Part shown: positions 22,669 to 33,800 of the stretch, piece after piece | How positions within the stretch are numbered: the stretch's first letter is position 1 | How the letters are laid out: the number at the start of each line of letters is the position of its first letter | Source of the DNA: Serpula lacrymans var. lacrymans S7.9 | Lineage: Eukaryota > Basidiomycota > Agaricomycetes > Boletales > Serpulaceae | Reading direction: 5' to 3' | NCBI RefSeq assembly: GCF_000218685.1 | Contig: NW_006763290.1 | Span: forward strand, 1,696,315 to 1,760,314 | Length of the DNA: 64,000 bases | Position numbers and translations under genes: made by a program | Notes under the pieces: generated by a model | What the model saw: the letters and a program-made list of their open reading frames with translations, nothing else | The model's database searches: none | What the model was told of the DNA's origin: nothing

Positions 22669-24310
22669 ATGAGTACCTATCAATTGAGACAAAAATTCAA
22701 GTTCCATAATGTGCTTCTTGCACAACAAATTATTCACCCTTGTGACCTTTCACCCGACTGTCAATTAGTTGCAGTCATTTACTTTGACTGGAATACATCT
22801 TTTGAATGATTCCATGAATTTTTAAGGGTCACAGACCTTCATACTATTGCTGCTACACATGGCATTACTTTCCGGTCCAGTGACAAGAAATAATAGATGT
22901 TTTGCGATTCCCAGTGTTTACCTTGGCAATTCATTTTTAAAGTGTTATGGAGAGATCAAACTCTACATTCATGGTCCATTCAATGTAAACTACCTGCAAA
23001 TCCTGTTGATCCTGCAAATGAGCATGTCTCACAACTTTGTTCCTTGCAAGAATCCAGACGTCACCAGTGCCACATACTTCAAACAGCTGAAGATGACTCT
23101 TTTCCACAGATTGCTTCTAAAGTATCTACATATCCCCCAAATTCTGGATTAATTTAATAAACTTGTTCAATGATAGAAAGAGGCCAGAAGTGTTTGTGGT
23201 CAAGTTTATTAACAGAGGCAAGGTGCTATAAGTGCTCTTGTAGCCTATGGTAGCCTACATAGCTCCCGTAGCTGTAAAGATCACAGTTATAATATAACTA
23301 AAGCTGCTTAAAAGAGTTAATAAATTATGTATTAATCAATTATGTAGTCTGTATCAGTGAAGTGATGGTTTGTACCACTGATATTTATAAAAATAAAAGT
23401 AATAATTTATCCAAATATAAGTTGTGACAATGGGTAAAAAAAATAACACAAGTCCATAAAAGGTCAATATATGACGTCTGTATAATATATTTTATAAGCT
23501 TTCATGGTGTGTGGATAAATGTGTAATGTGTGGCTATAGGTTGTTTAGTTAGTAAAAAGCAGACCAGAAGGTTGAGAGTTCAAACCTTGTCTGTGTTAGT
23601 TTTTTTTATCAGCCGCATCACAATTTCCAACATCTATAAGAGCAGCTATATGAGGCTCTATACATGGCAGAGGTCATATGACAGGTTTGGCCACTATAGC
23701 AGCTTTATGAGCACTTTTAGTGCTATAAAGTTCTATATAGCTACCCTCATTTTTCCTAATATTCCAGTTTTCTGCACATAATAATAGGCCGATATCCTCA
23801 CTACCATTGTTGTCCATGTTGTTTGCTCTCTTCATGGTGCATATTATGTTTATTATCTTAAGGGTGCCTTAGAAGTTCGCTTGCAAAAAGGTCTACATAC
23901 TCCCATTTAAGGAAACAGTTGTTCTCATAAAAGCAACAGGTGTCACCGGCTTTCCTTTTGTTGGGTAACAAAGCACACTTGAGGGAATTATAATAAAACT
24001 AAGAGCATGTACGGGAACCAAATTACAAAAACCATGGCTATGATTTTTGATGTGCCAAGTGGCTGACAGAGTGTTCCAAATTTCATTTCCGACCGGCGTC
24101 AAATGTGCATGGGGTGAAGGGCACATGCCTTGAGTAGATGGAAGTAAAGATAGCTACTAGTCATTATGCAAAACAGCTGCATCAATGGTGCAAAGAACCT
24201 CCCCAAGACACTCTAAGGTCACTCAACAATACCCTCTGCATTCATTAAGGATGTCTGGCATCAATAAATCTACAGATACAAACACAACCACTTTACAGTA
24301 GAAGAAAAAG
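22669..24310. other. No recognised gene; possible SINE-like stretch at 23525-23612
   Basis: Frames such as 22897-23157 and 23530-23781 show no motif I recognise. Near 23579 there is a B-box-like AGTTCAAACCT followed by a run of eight T at about 23601, and weak A-box-like text 35-50 bp upstream, so a degenerate tRNA-derived repeat is possible. The evidence is weak. Confidence 0.3.
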
Positions 24311-25958
24311 GTGCCAAAGTGCATCTGGACAGAAAGTGACACCAAAAACTTGCTTGAACTTGCTGAGGAGCACGTTGGCCTGCTTGGAGAGGGTGGGGGG
24401 TATAAGCCTCAATTTTATAACCTGGCCGAGGGTAATCTGGCTCCTTTAAAAACAAAAGGTGTAACAACCAAGAGTTTGTATACTCTGGCGCACAACAAAA
24501 AAAAGCAAAGAGTGATGAGTGGAGGAGAGGATAATCTCCTTAAGGTAGGACCAATTTTGTTGTGGGTAAACAACAGAAGGACTCACTGAGGAGTCTCCTT
24601 GATCTATTGGGGTATTTATACTACTGCAGACCATTTGTACATGTATACTATACAGTTGATGGAGGCAGTGGCTGATGATGTCATGGGGCACAGCCCATTT
24701 GACCAGCTCCACTGCATGAGATACTTGTAGCTAAAATAAAGAAAGGCAGCGCAGCGCAAGAAGGTGGAGTTTGAATGAAATGGAAAATGCTGCATGGCAC
24801 AGTGTGTGAATACTATAGAAGACAGTTAAAGAGGAGAATGAAATTTAAAGGTCCAAAAATTGTCGTAACAAAAGGAGCCATCAAAACAGCCGACTCAATC
24901 TGTAACAAATGGTTCAGTGTTAGTAGTAGAAGTACATTTTAAAGCTTCATTGCTAACTGTTATTTCAGCTAAAGAAGGAGCTTAGTTGTGTAGATCAGTT
25001 GATCAACACATCTGGGCTTGGATTTGATGTAAAATGTGGACTGAAGATTACTGATGCAAACAGGCACATTTGGGATGCTTTCCTCAAAGTGAGCATCTTT
25101 ATCCTCAGCAGGTATGGGACGGGCTTACCTTTTTTTTGCAGAGCAAGTCAAAAGATGTTAAGTCAACCTACAACCAGTTAGCTTCAGATGGGTGGAGGTG
25201 GTATGACTCGATCACAGCTATTCTACCAAGCCGGGCAAAAGGGACTCATGTTTTCTGTGCATCTCAAGCACAATCTCCAACAATCAGTTCAGTGAGTAAA
25301 GATAGGGTGGATGTGGATGCTGAAGGCAATGATGGAGGGGAGGACGGAGAGACGAAGGTGATGAAGAGGGTGCAAAAAGAGAGGCAATTGAAAGAGTGGC
25401 GGTTGTTAGCACCAAAAAAGGCAAAAGAAAGAATGGGAGTGAATCTGGCACCTTGTATGTGTCATCTATCCACTCCAAACCTACTAGCACATCTGTCAGC
25501 ATCACGTCCTCCGGAAAACGCAAGTATTCAGCCATTGATAGTACCTCTGTAATTTCTGCCACCCCAAGCAAAGCCCCACATTATTCTGGAGCCACTGCAA
25601 TCAATGGTGTGAAGGAACAGATGCAGAGGATGGTGGATAACAAGGAACAGCGCAATGCCAAGCACAATGACTTCAGGTACCATTTCTTGAACATTGTAGA
25701 GAGTGCTTTCACTGGCAGCGTATCTGGTGGTGGATCTTTAAACATTGCTTTGTCTTCATCTTTTTGACACATTGAGCCTTTGAACACAAGGAGTCAGGCC
25801 ATTAGAATGGCTGGGCAGATTAAGACACAGCTCAATGATGAGCAAAAGATTGCATTTGTTGATATGGTTACCTCGATATGGCCACACAGGATGAGAATCT
25901 TCACATAATGCGGGTGGATAAGCTGTTGAAGGACTTTGCAGCATTTCCATCCAACTAG
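24311..25958 (+). pseudogene. Myb/SANT-like Harbinger companion gene, split by a solo LTR and frameshifted
   Basis: Exon 1 starts near 24311 (the expected ATG reads GTG) with WTESDTKNLLELAEEH, a Myb/SANT-like helix region. It is broken at 24460 by a solo LTR and resumes at 24876 (AIKTADSICNKWFS). Introns at 24919-24968 and 25089-25141 have GT...AG ends, and the spliced frame reads LKKELSCVDQLINTSGLGF, then SKSKDVKSTYNQLASDGWRW and PSRAKGTHVF. A low-complexity acidic/Ser-rich region follows, with a frameshift near 25395, a TGA at 25765 and another frameshift near 25880 before the stop at 25956-25958. It is homologous to the minus-strand gene at 62968-64000 (shared pattern WDA.....GW...Y.....PS..KGTH.F). 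In PIF/Harbinger elements such a protein helps the transposase enter the nucleus and bind DNA. No transposase gene remains beside this copy. Confidence 0.75.
24460..24870 (-). repeat. Solo LTR, family A, target duplication AAAGG
   Basis: A 411-bp LTR, TGTTACGAC...GGTTGTTACA on the minus strand. AAAGG occurs at 24455-24459 and 24871-24875. It interrupts the first exon of the Myb/SANT-like gene; removing LTR plus one duplication restores a continuous frame. Solo LTRs arise by recombination between the two LTRs of a full element. Confidence 0.92.
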
Positions 25959-25982
25959 GTCTGTTGTTGTCTTCATTTTTTG

Positions 25983-27560
25983 TTATAACTTGCTGTATCC
26001 CTGCTCAAATGTAAGCTCTGTACGTTGATGTGGAAATGGAATCATGACTGCTCTTTTAGGAACTTGTGCAGGTACTCCAGGGAGTAGATGTATTTGTGTA
26101 TTTGTTGCCCCACTCACTCCTGAAGGTGTTGAATCACTCCTCGGAGGCATTGGATGACTCCTTGGAGGTGTTGTATGCCTTCCAGAAGCTGATCCAATGG
26201 ACAGGCTGTCTAGCTGTATTCGGACTTTTTCCACATCAGCTGGCTGTATGTTGAGGGGCTGTCCTCCCACTGACTGTAACTCTACTTTGGCTTTCCGTTC
26301 TGAAGATGGCCAGTGTTCAGGTCTTGGTTGTAGAGACTGTTGTGGAGGGTGTTTTAGCTGATCAGGTGCTCCCACTGCTCTCAGAATATCTCCACGGAGG
26401 TATTGCCCCACTGCTTTCGGAACATCTTCATGCTGATATGGTTCCATTGCTTGTGGAACATCTCCTTGGAGATGTGGTTCCTTTTGCAATTCATTTGGAT
26501 CTCAGATCCGAGGGTCAGGATCATCCTCCTCCAATTTTTTTTGGTCTGGATAGTGAGCATTCTCTGGAATGAGTCCCCCCCACTGATCTGTGCTAGTGTC
26601 TGTGTTCCAGGGAGCAGTGTCATCCTTTTGTACCTTTCCGGATTCATTGAATATAACATGCCGACTGGAAAACACAGTCCGTTTTTCAGTGTCTAGGAGT
26701 TTGTAGGCTTGCTTTCCATGTGTGTAGCCAATCATTATGGCTTTGTGCCCCTTGGAGTAAAACTTCCCTTGCCTTTTGTCTTTCGGAATCAAGGCATATG
26801 CTTGGCATCCGAAAGGGTGAAACAAAGTTGGATCAACTCTCCTTTTAAACAGTATTTCATATGGGGTCTTTCCATGGAGTCCTGATGCTGGGCTGCGTGC
26901 TATGATATATGCAGCTGTTTGCATGGCATCTACCCAAAATGACTTTGGGAGCTTGGAATCATGGAGCATAGTGGTTGCTAATGTAGCCAATGTCTGATTC
27001 ATGCGTTCTGCAATGCCATTTTGTTCCGGAGTATCTGCAGCTGTAGTTTCTTGGATGACACCATCTCCTCGGAGTTGATTTTTGAATGCATTGCCAGTAT
27101 ATTCTCCTCCCCCATTGCTCCGGAGGAATTCTGTGTATAGTGGAGTGAAGTTTTCTTCTCCCAAATGAGTCCGGAAGAATGTTTGGACATCTTCTTTCCA
27201 TTGCTTGTATCCTTCCAGTGTTTCACTTTTATGTTTTAGGAAATATATCCATGGAAATTTGGAGAAATCATCTACAATGATAATCCAGTACCGAAAACCC
27301 TCCCTGGAAGTTGGTTTGATTGGTCCTCCAACATCTGTGTGCACAATTTGTATGGGACACTTGGCTCGGTTTCCTCCAGTGGTACATGGTGACAACAAAG
27401 TAGTCCCTGGATCAACACAAGCGAGAACAACAATGCCATCGTTGCCACTCTTTTATCCACTTTTTGGGGCTCTGACACACACAACCCAGCAGCTTAGCTC
27501 TTGAATGTCAAGTCTGCAATCCAGAAGAGAGCATATCTCAACAAATCACTTATGTCAGTT
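25983..27560 (-). pseudogene. Copia element 3 fragment: pre-integrase and integrase
   Basis: The frame 27398-26502 encodes a Ty1/copia integrase core: VHTDVGGPIK, IIIVDDFSKF, FLRSNGGGEYTG and TPEQNGIAERMNQTL supply the D, D and E positions. The C-terminal part follows (PFGCQAYALIPKDKRQGKFY). A pre-integrase remnant lies upstream in shifted frames to about 27560. The frame 26489-25983 is the Pro/Gln-rich linker toward RT. Gag, protease, RT, RNase H and LTRs are absent. It differs clearly in sequence from copia 1 and the 40-kb copia, so it is a third lineage. Confidence 0.85.
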
Positions 27561-27596
27561 GTTGTTTGTTGCAAGGAAATAGCTATTGTAACAACC

Positions 27597-27989
27597 AAGA
27601 GTTATTTACTCCGGCGCACACAGGAACACACTATAAAGAAGATGATGGGGAGTGGTTACCCCTTTGGCTGCAGTGAGTGGGTTGTGCTAGACAACAGGAG
27701 GACTCACTGAGTCCTTCCCCATGTATTGCTCTTGTATGTATACTAAAATACATGAGGTACTGTACAGTTGTAAATAAAGTTCAAAGTCCGATGTTTAGCA
27801 TGTGACCGGTCACATGATGAGTCTAGACACTGGTCAGGTGATGTGTCACATGACTGGTCATGTGACTATGAAAAAGTCCGAAAATGTAAAGTAAAGTAAA
27901 TGGTCACATGACTGGTCATGTGACTTGGAAAATAAAAGTAGAAGTACAAAAGTGAAGCGTAAGTAGATGCTGGTATGTCAATTGTAACA
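27597..27989 (-). repeat. Solo LTR, family B, target duplication GCTAT
   Basis: A 393-bp LTR on the minus strand (TGTTACAATTGACATACC...GGTTGTTACA) flanked by GCTAT at 27592-27596 and 27990-27994. It carries the TCACATGACCAGTCATGTGA-type palindromes also seen in the other family B LTRs. Confidence 0.92.
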
Positions 27990-28036
27990 GCTATCAACAT
28001 CCTTCTGATGGTCAAACTTATGCACTTTGTCATAAA

Positions 28037-28790
28037 ATGTCAAAGATAAGTTCACTTGTTTTTCTCTCATATTCAATGTTTTTTGCTCATCTCTCAAGTT
28101 GTAGCATCAAAATACAGACACGTCTCTCTCTCAATGGAATATACATATACAATCAAGAAATTGAGCATCTGTCTAACAAACCCAGCAAAAGAATGTTCCA
28201 AGACTGGCACTTGACTGGAAGCAAGTTTGCAGCCCTTGTTGGTGGAGGCTCTATATATTTATTAGTACTTATTGCTGGTCTGGGTCTTCATGTTTCAGTT
28301 GCTGCCATGAAGGGCACTTCACCATGGGACCTTTACAAATTTGCTAAGAATGCCAAAAAAAGGTAAGAATTGAAAATAGTCACCTCTTATACATCTCTGA
28401 CAAGCTTAAAAAAGTAACCGCTGAGGGAAATTTAATTATCAACCACATCATTCCTACTATCAGTTGCATGCACCTCTTTTTGCCCATTAGCATGACATTG
28501 ATGTTCTCCCTGGCTATACTTGCGGAGCATCAGCTACCAATTGACTAACCATATATTGCTAGATCTCTGTGCTTTGATTTTTGGAGACCCCCTCTGGTCT
28601 CCCGGATCACCCATAGCTTGTTTCCCCAAAGATGCTAGGTTGGGGTCTTTGCTATTCACTTAGTGGGAAAAGAGGAAATTGATATATTATGTATGGAAGA
28701 AATGATCATGTACTTGTTAATGTATTAGTTTGTGATTGGGCATGGGCTCTTTCTGAGCTGACCAAACCATAGACCTGTGGAGAAAAAAAG
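28037..28790 (+). pseudogene. N-terminal fragment related to the TET/JBP-like gene at 1.5-3.9 kb
   Basis: The ORF 28037-28366 contains WHLTGSKFAALVGGGSIYLL, which aligns with WRALGSKYGALAACGSVYVL of the exon at 3352-3225 (shared W..x.GSK[FY].AL...GS[IV]Y pattern followed by a hydrophobic run). The ORF ends at a plausible donor (GTAAGA at about 28363). Downstream text such as NLIINHIIPTISCMHLF is interrupted by stops. No catalytic dioxygenase segment is found before the tyrosine recombinase remnant begins at 28884. The hydrophobic run could be read as a membrane segment, but its conservation in the larger gene argues for a soluble domain. Confidence 0.45.
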
Positions 28791-28883
28791 TAAGCTGCTA
28801 ACCCTTTCATGATAGGAGATGTTATCAATGTAAGCAGTGAAGATTTTTTCCCAAGGGGTTAGAAGATAAAAGGTGGTGGCTCA

Positions 28884-29810
28884 CATAAATGTCAAAGCAC
28901 TGGTGGTATGCCTGTTGTACGTCTGATGAGAGCAGTGTGTGTCTCTGGAGCAGCCTGCATGTAGGGCGCTAATATTTGGGCATGTTTCCACAAATACACT
29001 GAAAAGGCATTGCTCACCCATCTCCCTTTTACTTTCATGACAGCGAAGGGGACTTCTCATAGGAGATATTCTAATGTAGTACCAATGTGGATGCCATGAC
29101 TTGGTGGAAGTTTGATACTGGCTGCGCACATTGATTTGTTGATGGTTGTTAAGAAAGTTGATCTTGTCAGGGGATTAATGCCTGATTTCTTCCCTTGTGT
29201 CCATTTGTATGAGACTATGTGATTGTTGTGAGAAGGATAACAACAGATCTGTAAGTGTAGTTGCCAGGTGGTGGCAGGATCCAAAGGTCCATTTTGTGTG
29301 GACCAGGAGACCTCTTCTCCTAGTGGCAATGATTTGGTACACAGTAGTTTGAAAATGGTTGACGTCAATCTGTTGCAATCTGTGTCAATGTGGACGCCTG
29401 ATTGTGATGGGTGAACGTTGAGGTTGAAGGCCTGTAAGTTTGGAATGGTGAATTCACCAAATTGGGCCGCCATGTAGAACATGATGGTGAGGCAAGCATA
29501 GACGGCTGTGCTGAGTGGGGAGGAAAAGTCTAGTTGGTAAATGGCTGACATGGCAGATATTTGGCAGTTGGAGGTGTTAGAGCAAGGGCTGCGGCTATGA
29601 GGGAAGCAACCTTGTGGTCATTGATTGTCTATTGTAGCCCCTGCAGTATGTGCAAGGCTAGCAAGCCAGCTAGGTAGTTGTTGATGGTTTTGTTGGAATA
29701 TGCTCTTACCATGCTGGAAATGAATGCCAAGATAAGACGGAATAGTCATCCATCCAGAGAGGAATGATAGCAAGGTTGTCTGGGGCCAGGGTATCCAGCT
29801 CAAACCAATC
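28884..29810 (-). pseudogene. Tyrosine recombinase-like protein, broken
   Basis: The minus strand encodes the catalytic domain of a tyrosine recombinase of a type common in mushroom genomes. The frame 29551-29057 includes LSTAVYACLTIMFYMAAQFG, where the usual Arg of the A-R-L-G-E-F motif is Gln, then NPLTRSTFL and SHGIHIGTTLEYLL. After a stop in place of a sense codon it continues VPFAVMKVKGRWVSNAFSVY and LWKHAQILAPYMQ, which should hold the catalytic Tyr. N-terminal core-binding text is seen in broken form near 29800-29620. Such recombinases occur in Crypton-like and DIRS-like elements and as stand-alone genes. Termini were not found. Confidence 0.7.
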
Positions 29811-30161
29811 TAACTCCATTCCCTTAAGGAAGGAGATAGCGTAGTTGATCTTTGCTTTGTCAGTTCAGAATGCGCCCGGACGGTCATTGAAATTCAGTTG
29901 GCACTGCATAATGAAGGAGCAGAGTTTTTGTGGGTCAGAGCCATTGAAGGTGTTCAGCTCCCTGATCTTAGTGCGTGCGGAGACACTGTCAGGGCTATGT
30001 CTGGACAATTGGGCAAGCAAGGCAATTGCTTGAGCCAGAGTGAGGTCTTCAGCATCCTCATTTTCCGGCTCTATGCAAAATAAATCCGGGAGAGCAGGTA
30101 TCAGAGAATCCAGAACAGGGGTTGGGGTACAAGGTGAGTTGGGCCACAGTGACAGTGACAT
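29745..30161 (-). pseudogene. Gag fragment of another gypsy family
   Basis: The frame 30161-29865 contains ARTKIRELNTFNGSDPQKLC and FIMQCQLNFNDRPGAF, continuing in an adjacent frame as KAKINYAISFLKGMELDWFE. This is the typical capsid start of Gag in agaric Ty3/gypsy elements unrelated in sequence to families A and gypsy 4. It ends near 29745 where the tyrosine recombinase text starts. No LTR is attached. Confidence 0.7.
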
Positions 30162-30272
30162 TCACCAGTGTCAGACCTTGAAATATGTGAAAACATCTTA
30201 TTGACTCCATCTTTTTTCGAGAAATACAGTGCCATTCTCACCATACAATGGCTTCAAATCACCCTATTAAGG

Positions 30273-30418
30273 ATGCAGGCAGAGATGGATGTGATATCTG
30301 TTTCCAACATTTGAAGGGTCACACAGAAGAAGCTAGGGACATATCCATGTCTATGGCAGGTCAAGGTGGGCCAGATGCTTGCCAAAGGCAATAAAGATGT
30401 TATCTTGAATGTAGGCAC
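30273..30418 (+). pseudogene. RecQ-like DNA helicase pseudogene, segment 1
   Basis: The start of a RecQ-type (DEAD/DEAH superfamily 2) helicase. A candidate ATG is at 30273 (MQAEMDVISVSNI), followed by a TGA, then RVTQKKLGTYPCLWQVKVGQ and KDVILNVG. The Walker A motif (GTGLGKT) is cut in two by the gypsy 4 insertion at 30418/37281. The exon continues in frame after the second GGCAC copy. Confidence 0.8.
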
Positions 30419-30804
30419 TGTAAAACCTCTATCCCCTATACCGAGTTAACGGAGGGATAAAAGCTTAAATCAAACAAGTAGCGTTTTCAAGTAACGATTG
30501 AGAATTAATCAACAACTGAGGAAAATATGTACATGATGGTCTACTATATATATGTTTCTGAAAGTCAGCCATGAGGCGCTGACTGAGCTAACATGCAGCA
30601 GCCATGAGGCGCTGACTGATGTTCTTTGTAATGATTCTAGGCTTATGTCACGTGATGGTCACGTGATCTGATATAACTACGTATTTATGTTATCCGCGCT
30701 AAAGCAGCAGCTTAACATATCTTATCTGTCATGTGATCAGATATCAAAGAAAATGAAAAAGGAAATTAGCGCTCAGACTAGCGCTTCTGGTTCAAGTCGT
30801 GACA
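30419..30804 (-). repeat. Gypsy 4 3' LTR
   Basis: Minus strand begins TGTCACGACTTG and ends GGTTTTACA. It carries two CACGTG palindromes about 10 bp apart near 30647-30665, a CATGTGATC motif near 30730 and a duplicated CAGCCATGAGGCGCTGACTG motif near 30567 and 30600. TATATATA near 30545 is a TATA-like candidate. Confidence 0.95.
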
Positions 30805-33800
30805 TTACCCCCTCCTTAGGACTTTCGTCCCGAAAGTAGGGGTCCATCTTTCCGTTTTCCCAATTAAACAATTGTTTTCGGACTCTAGTCGTTGTGAAGT
30901 TTTCGAAGGGTTGGAAATGTAATTGAAATCGGATCCGTCGAGGTGCACTAGGGTTGTTATCGTGGAATGTTTTTACTTTATCGGGTGAGTTGTTTAGATG
31001 TTGTTCGGGTTCCCACGTGCGTTCCTCTTTTGGATAGTTCTTCCAGTGTACTAAGTATTCCAATTTCCCTCTTTTTAGACGTGAGTCTAAAACTTCTTCG
31101 ACTTCGTATTCTTCTTGTCCGTCCACTATTACCGGCGGTATTGGTTTAGGTTTCTGTTGGGAAGGGAACTGTGGTTCTTTGTACGGTGTAAGCTTTATCT
31201 CGTTGAAAACTGGATGAATAGGCCTCCATGTCGGTGGTAGCGCTAATTTATATGCCGATTCGCCTATCTTTTCCAGTATTTCAAACGGACCGTGTCTCTT
31301 GTCGTCCAGTTTCTTAGCTGGTCGATCTGTTGAGATATTGGTCGCTTCTACGTACACCTTATCTCCTACTCTATACTCTACTGCTTCTCTTTTCTTCTTA
31401 TCGTACTGCTTCTTCATCTGTTCAGCTGCCTTTTGCAGCGATTCTTCTGCTCTCTTCCTTGTTTCTGTCATTCTCTTTACGAAATCTTCTGCATTTTCGT
31501 TTTTTACCCCCACTTTCACTACTTCCTGTGTTCTCGGATGATGTCCATGATTCAGGTAGAACGGGCTATATCCCGTCGCAGAATGTTGTTTGTTATTGTA
31601 AGAGAATTCTGCTAGGGTAAGCCATTCTGCCCAATCATCTTGTTTATGGTTTACGAAGATTCTGAGATACTGTTCTATCTCTTGATTGATCCTCTCCGTT
31701 TGTCCATCCGTTTGTGGATGCCAAGCCGTTGATGGGTTCGCCTTTATCTGAAGAAGCGTATGTAGATCTTTCATGAATTTCGAAACGAATTGCGGTCCCC
31801 GATCTGAGATGATCTTTTCGGGTATGCCATGGTTCCTGAATACATGATCTCTAAATAGTCGTGCCACTCCTTCTGATGTGATCTCCATTTGCGTGGGAAT
31901 TACCTTGATCATTTTTGTAAACCGATCTACTACTACCATTATCATGTTATATCCATTTGATTCTGGTAGCGGTCCGATCAGATCTACTGATATGATCTGC
32001 CAAGGTTTATCCGGGATCTCATTTGGATGAAGCGGTGCTGCTTTCTTTTTATGGTCTGTTTTGGTTCTTTGGCAGACTTCGCATCCATCTACGTATCTTG
32101 TGATATCTCTGTCCATATAGGGCCACCAGTATTGTCGAGTAATTAGCTCCTTTGTCTTATATCTTCCTGGATGGCCTGCAATAACAGAGTCGTGGTTTCG
32201 TCGGATAATCTCTTCCCTTAGCGCGGCATCCTTCGGTACATAGATCCTGCCTTTGAATACTATGCAACCGTCTTCGTCTAGCCAACCATCCTCTCTCCTT
32301 TCTATCTTTCCTTTCATCTTTTTTATCAGCTCATCTACATTTCCCTTTCTTTTCGTAATCCACTTTGAAATCTCCAATTCTTTCTCTTGACTGTCTGCGA
32401 TCTTTTGTCTTTGTTCTGGAGAGAGAGTCATTCTTACAAATAGTTTCTCATCCAGTAACACGACGTCTTCGTTGTCGTTTTCTCCTTTGTTATGATCTGA
32501 TCGCCTGGAGAGAAGATCTGCTTTTATATGCTTCCTTCCTGGCATATGATGTATCGTGAAATGGTACTGGCTCAACTCTGTCATCCACCGCGCCTGTCTC
32601 CTATTCAACTTCTTTGGTTCTTTGAAATACAGCAGATTCTGATGATCTGTCCATATCTCAAATTCCTCTTCCGCGTCTATTAAGTAATGCCTCCATTCGT
32701 TAAGTGCCGTCATGATGGCAAGAAGTTCTTTGTCATAGATCTCGTAATTGCGTTCTGTGGGGTTTAACGCTTTGGAGAGGTATGCAATTGGCTTCCAGTC
32801 ATCTTTTTGTCTTTGTGATAAGACAGCACCCATAGCGAAGTCACTACTATCTGCTTCTACTTTGTATTGGCCATGTGGTACTGGGAGAGCTAACACCGGG
32901 GCTGAAGCTACACGTTGTTTTAATGTGTTGAATGCTTCTTGTTGTTCATTTCCCCAAATGAAATCCTCTTTTCCCGTTAACTTGGTCAATGGTTTGGCTA
33001 CTTCCCCGAAGCCTTCTATGAACCTTCGATAGAAATTCACAAATCCCAAGAATGCTTGTATGTCTTTCTTATTTTTGCATTCTGGCCATTTGCTGATTCC
33101 TTCTACTTTCACCGGATCCATGCGAATTTCGTTTTCTGAGATGATCAGTCCCAGGTATTCCACTTCTGTCTGTTCGAAATCGCATTTTTCTGGTTTAAGA
33201 TAGAGATGATTCTTTCTTAGGATTTCTAGCACACGTCGCGTCGTTGCTCGGTGCGTTTCTATATCTTTTGTGAATATCATGATATCATCTAGATATATGA
33301 TTACTAATCCTTCATCTATCAACTCTCTAAAAAGCGTGTTCATCATCATTTGGAACGTGGCGGGGGAATTTGTCAGTCCGAAGAACATGACTAGTGGTTC
33401 GAATAATCCCCGATTTGTCCTAAACGCCGCTTTATGCTCATCTCCTTCTCTCATTCGGATGTTATTATATCCCCATCTTACATCCAATTTTGTGAAGTAT
33501 TTGGCTCCACTCAATTTGTCTACTAGTTCCCCGATCAACGGAAGTGGATATCTATTTTTGATGGTGATATCGTTTAGCTTCCTATAATCTTGAACTGGTC
33601 TCAACTTCCCGTCTTTCTTTTTAATGAAGAAGAATGGTGATGCGAATGGGGACTTCGATGGTCTTATCCGTCCCGATTCCAGATTCTCTTTTAGGAACAC
33701 ATCTAGTTCTTCTTGCTCTCCTCTTGCCAATGGATAGATCTTGCAATCTAGGGAGTGATCTCCCGGTATTAGTTCGATTGCGTGATCCCATTGTCTTCTT

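Noticed and set aside
28200..28280. Transmembrane segment in the ORF at 28037
   Set aside because: The hydrophobic run is conserved in the larger dioxygenase-like gene at 3.3 kb, so it is more likely part of a folded domain.
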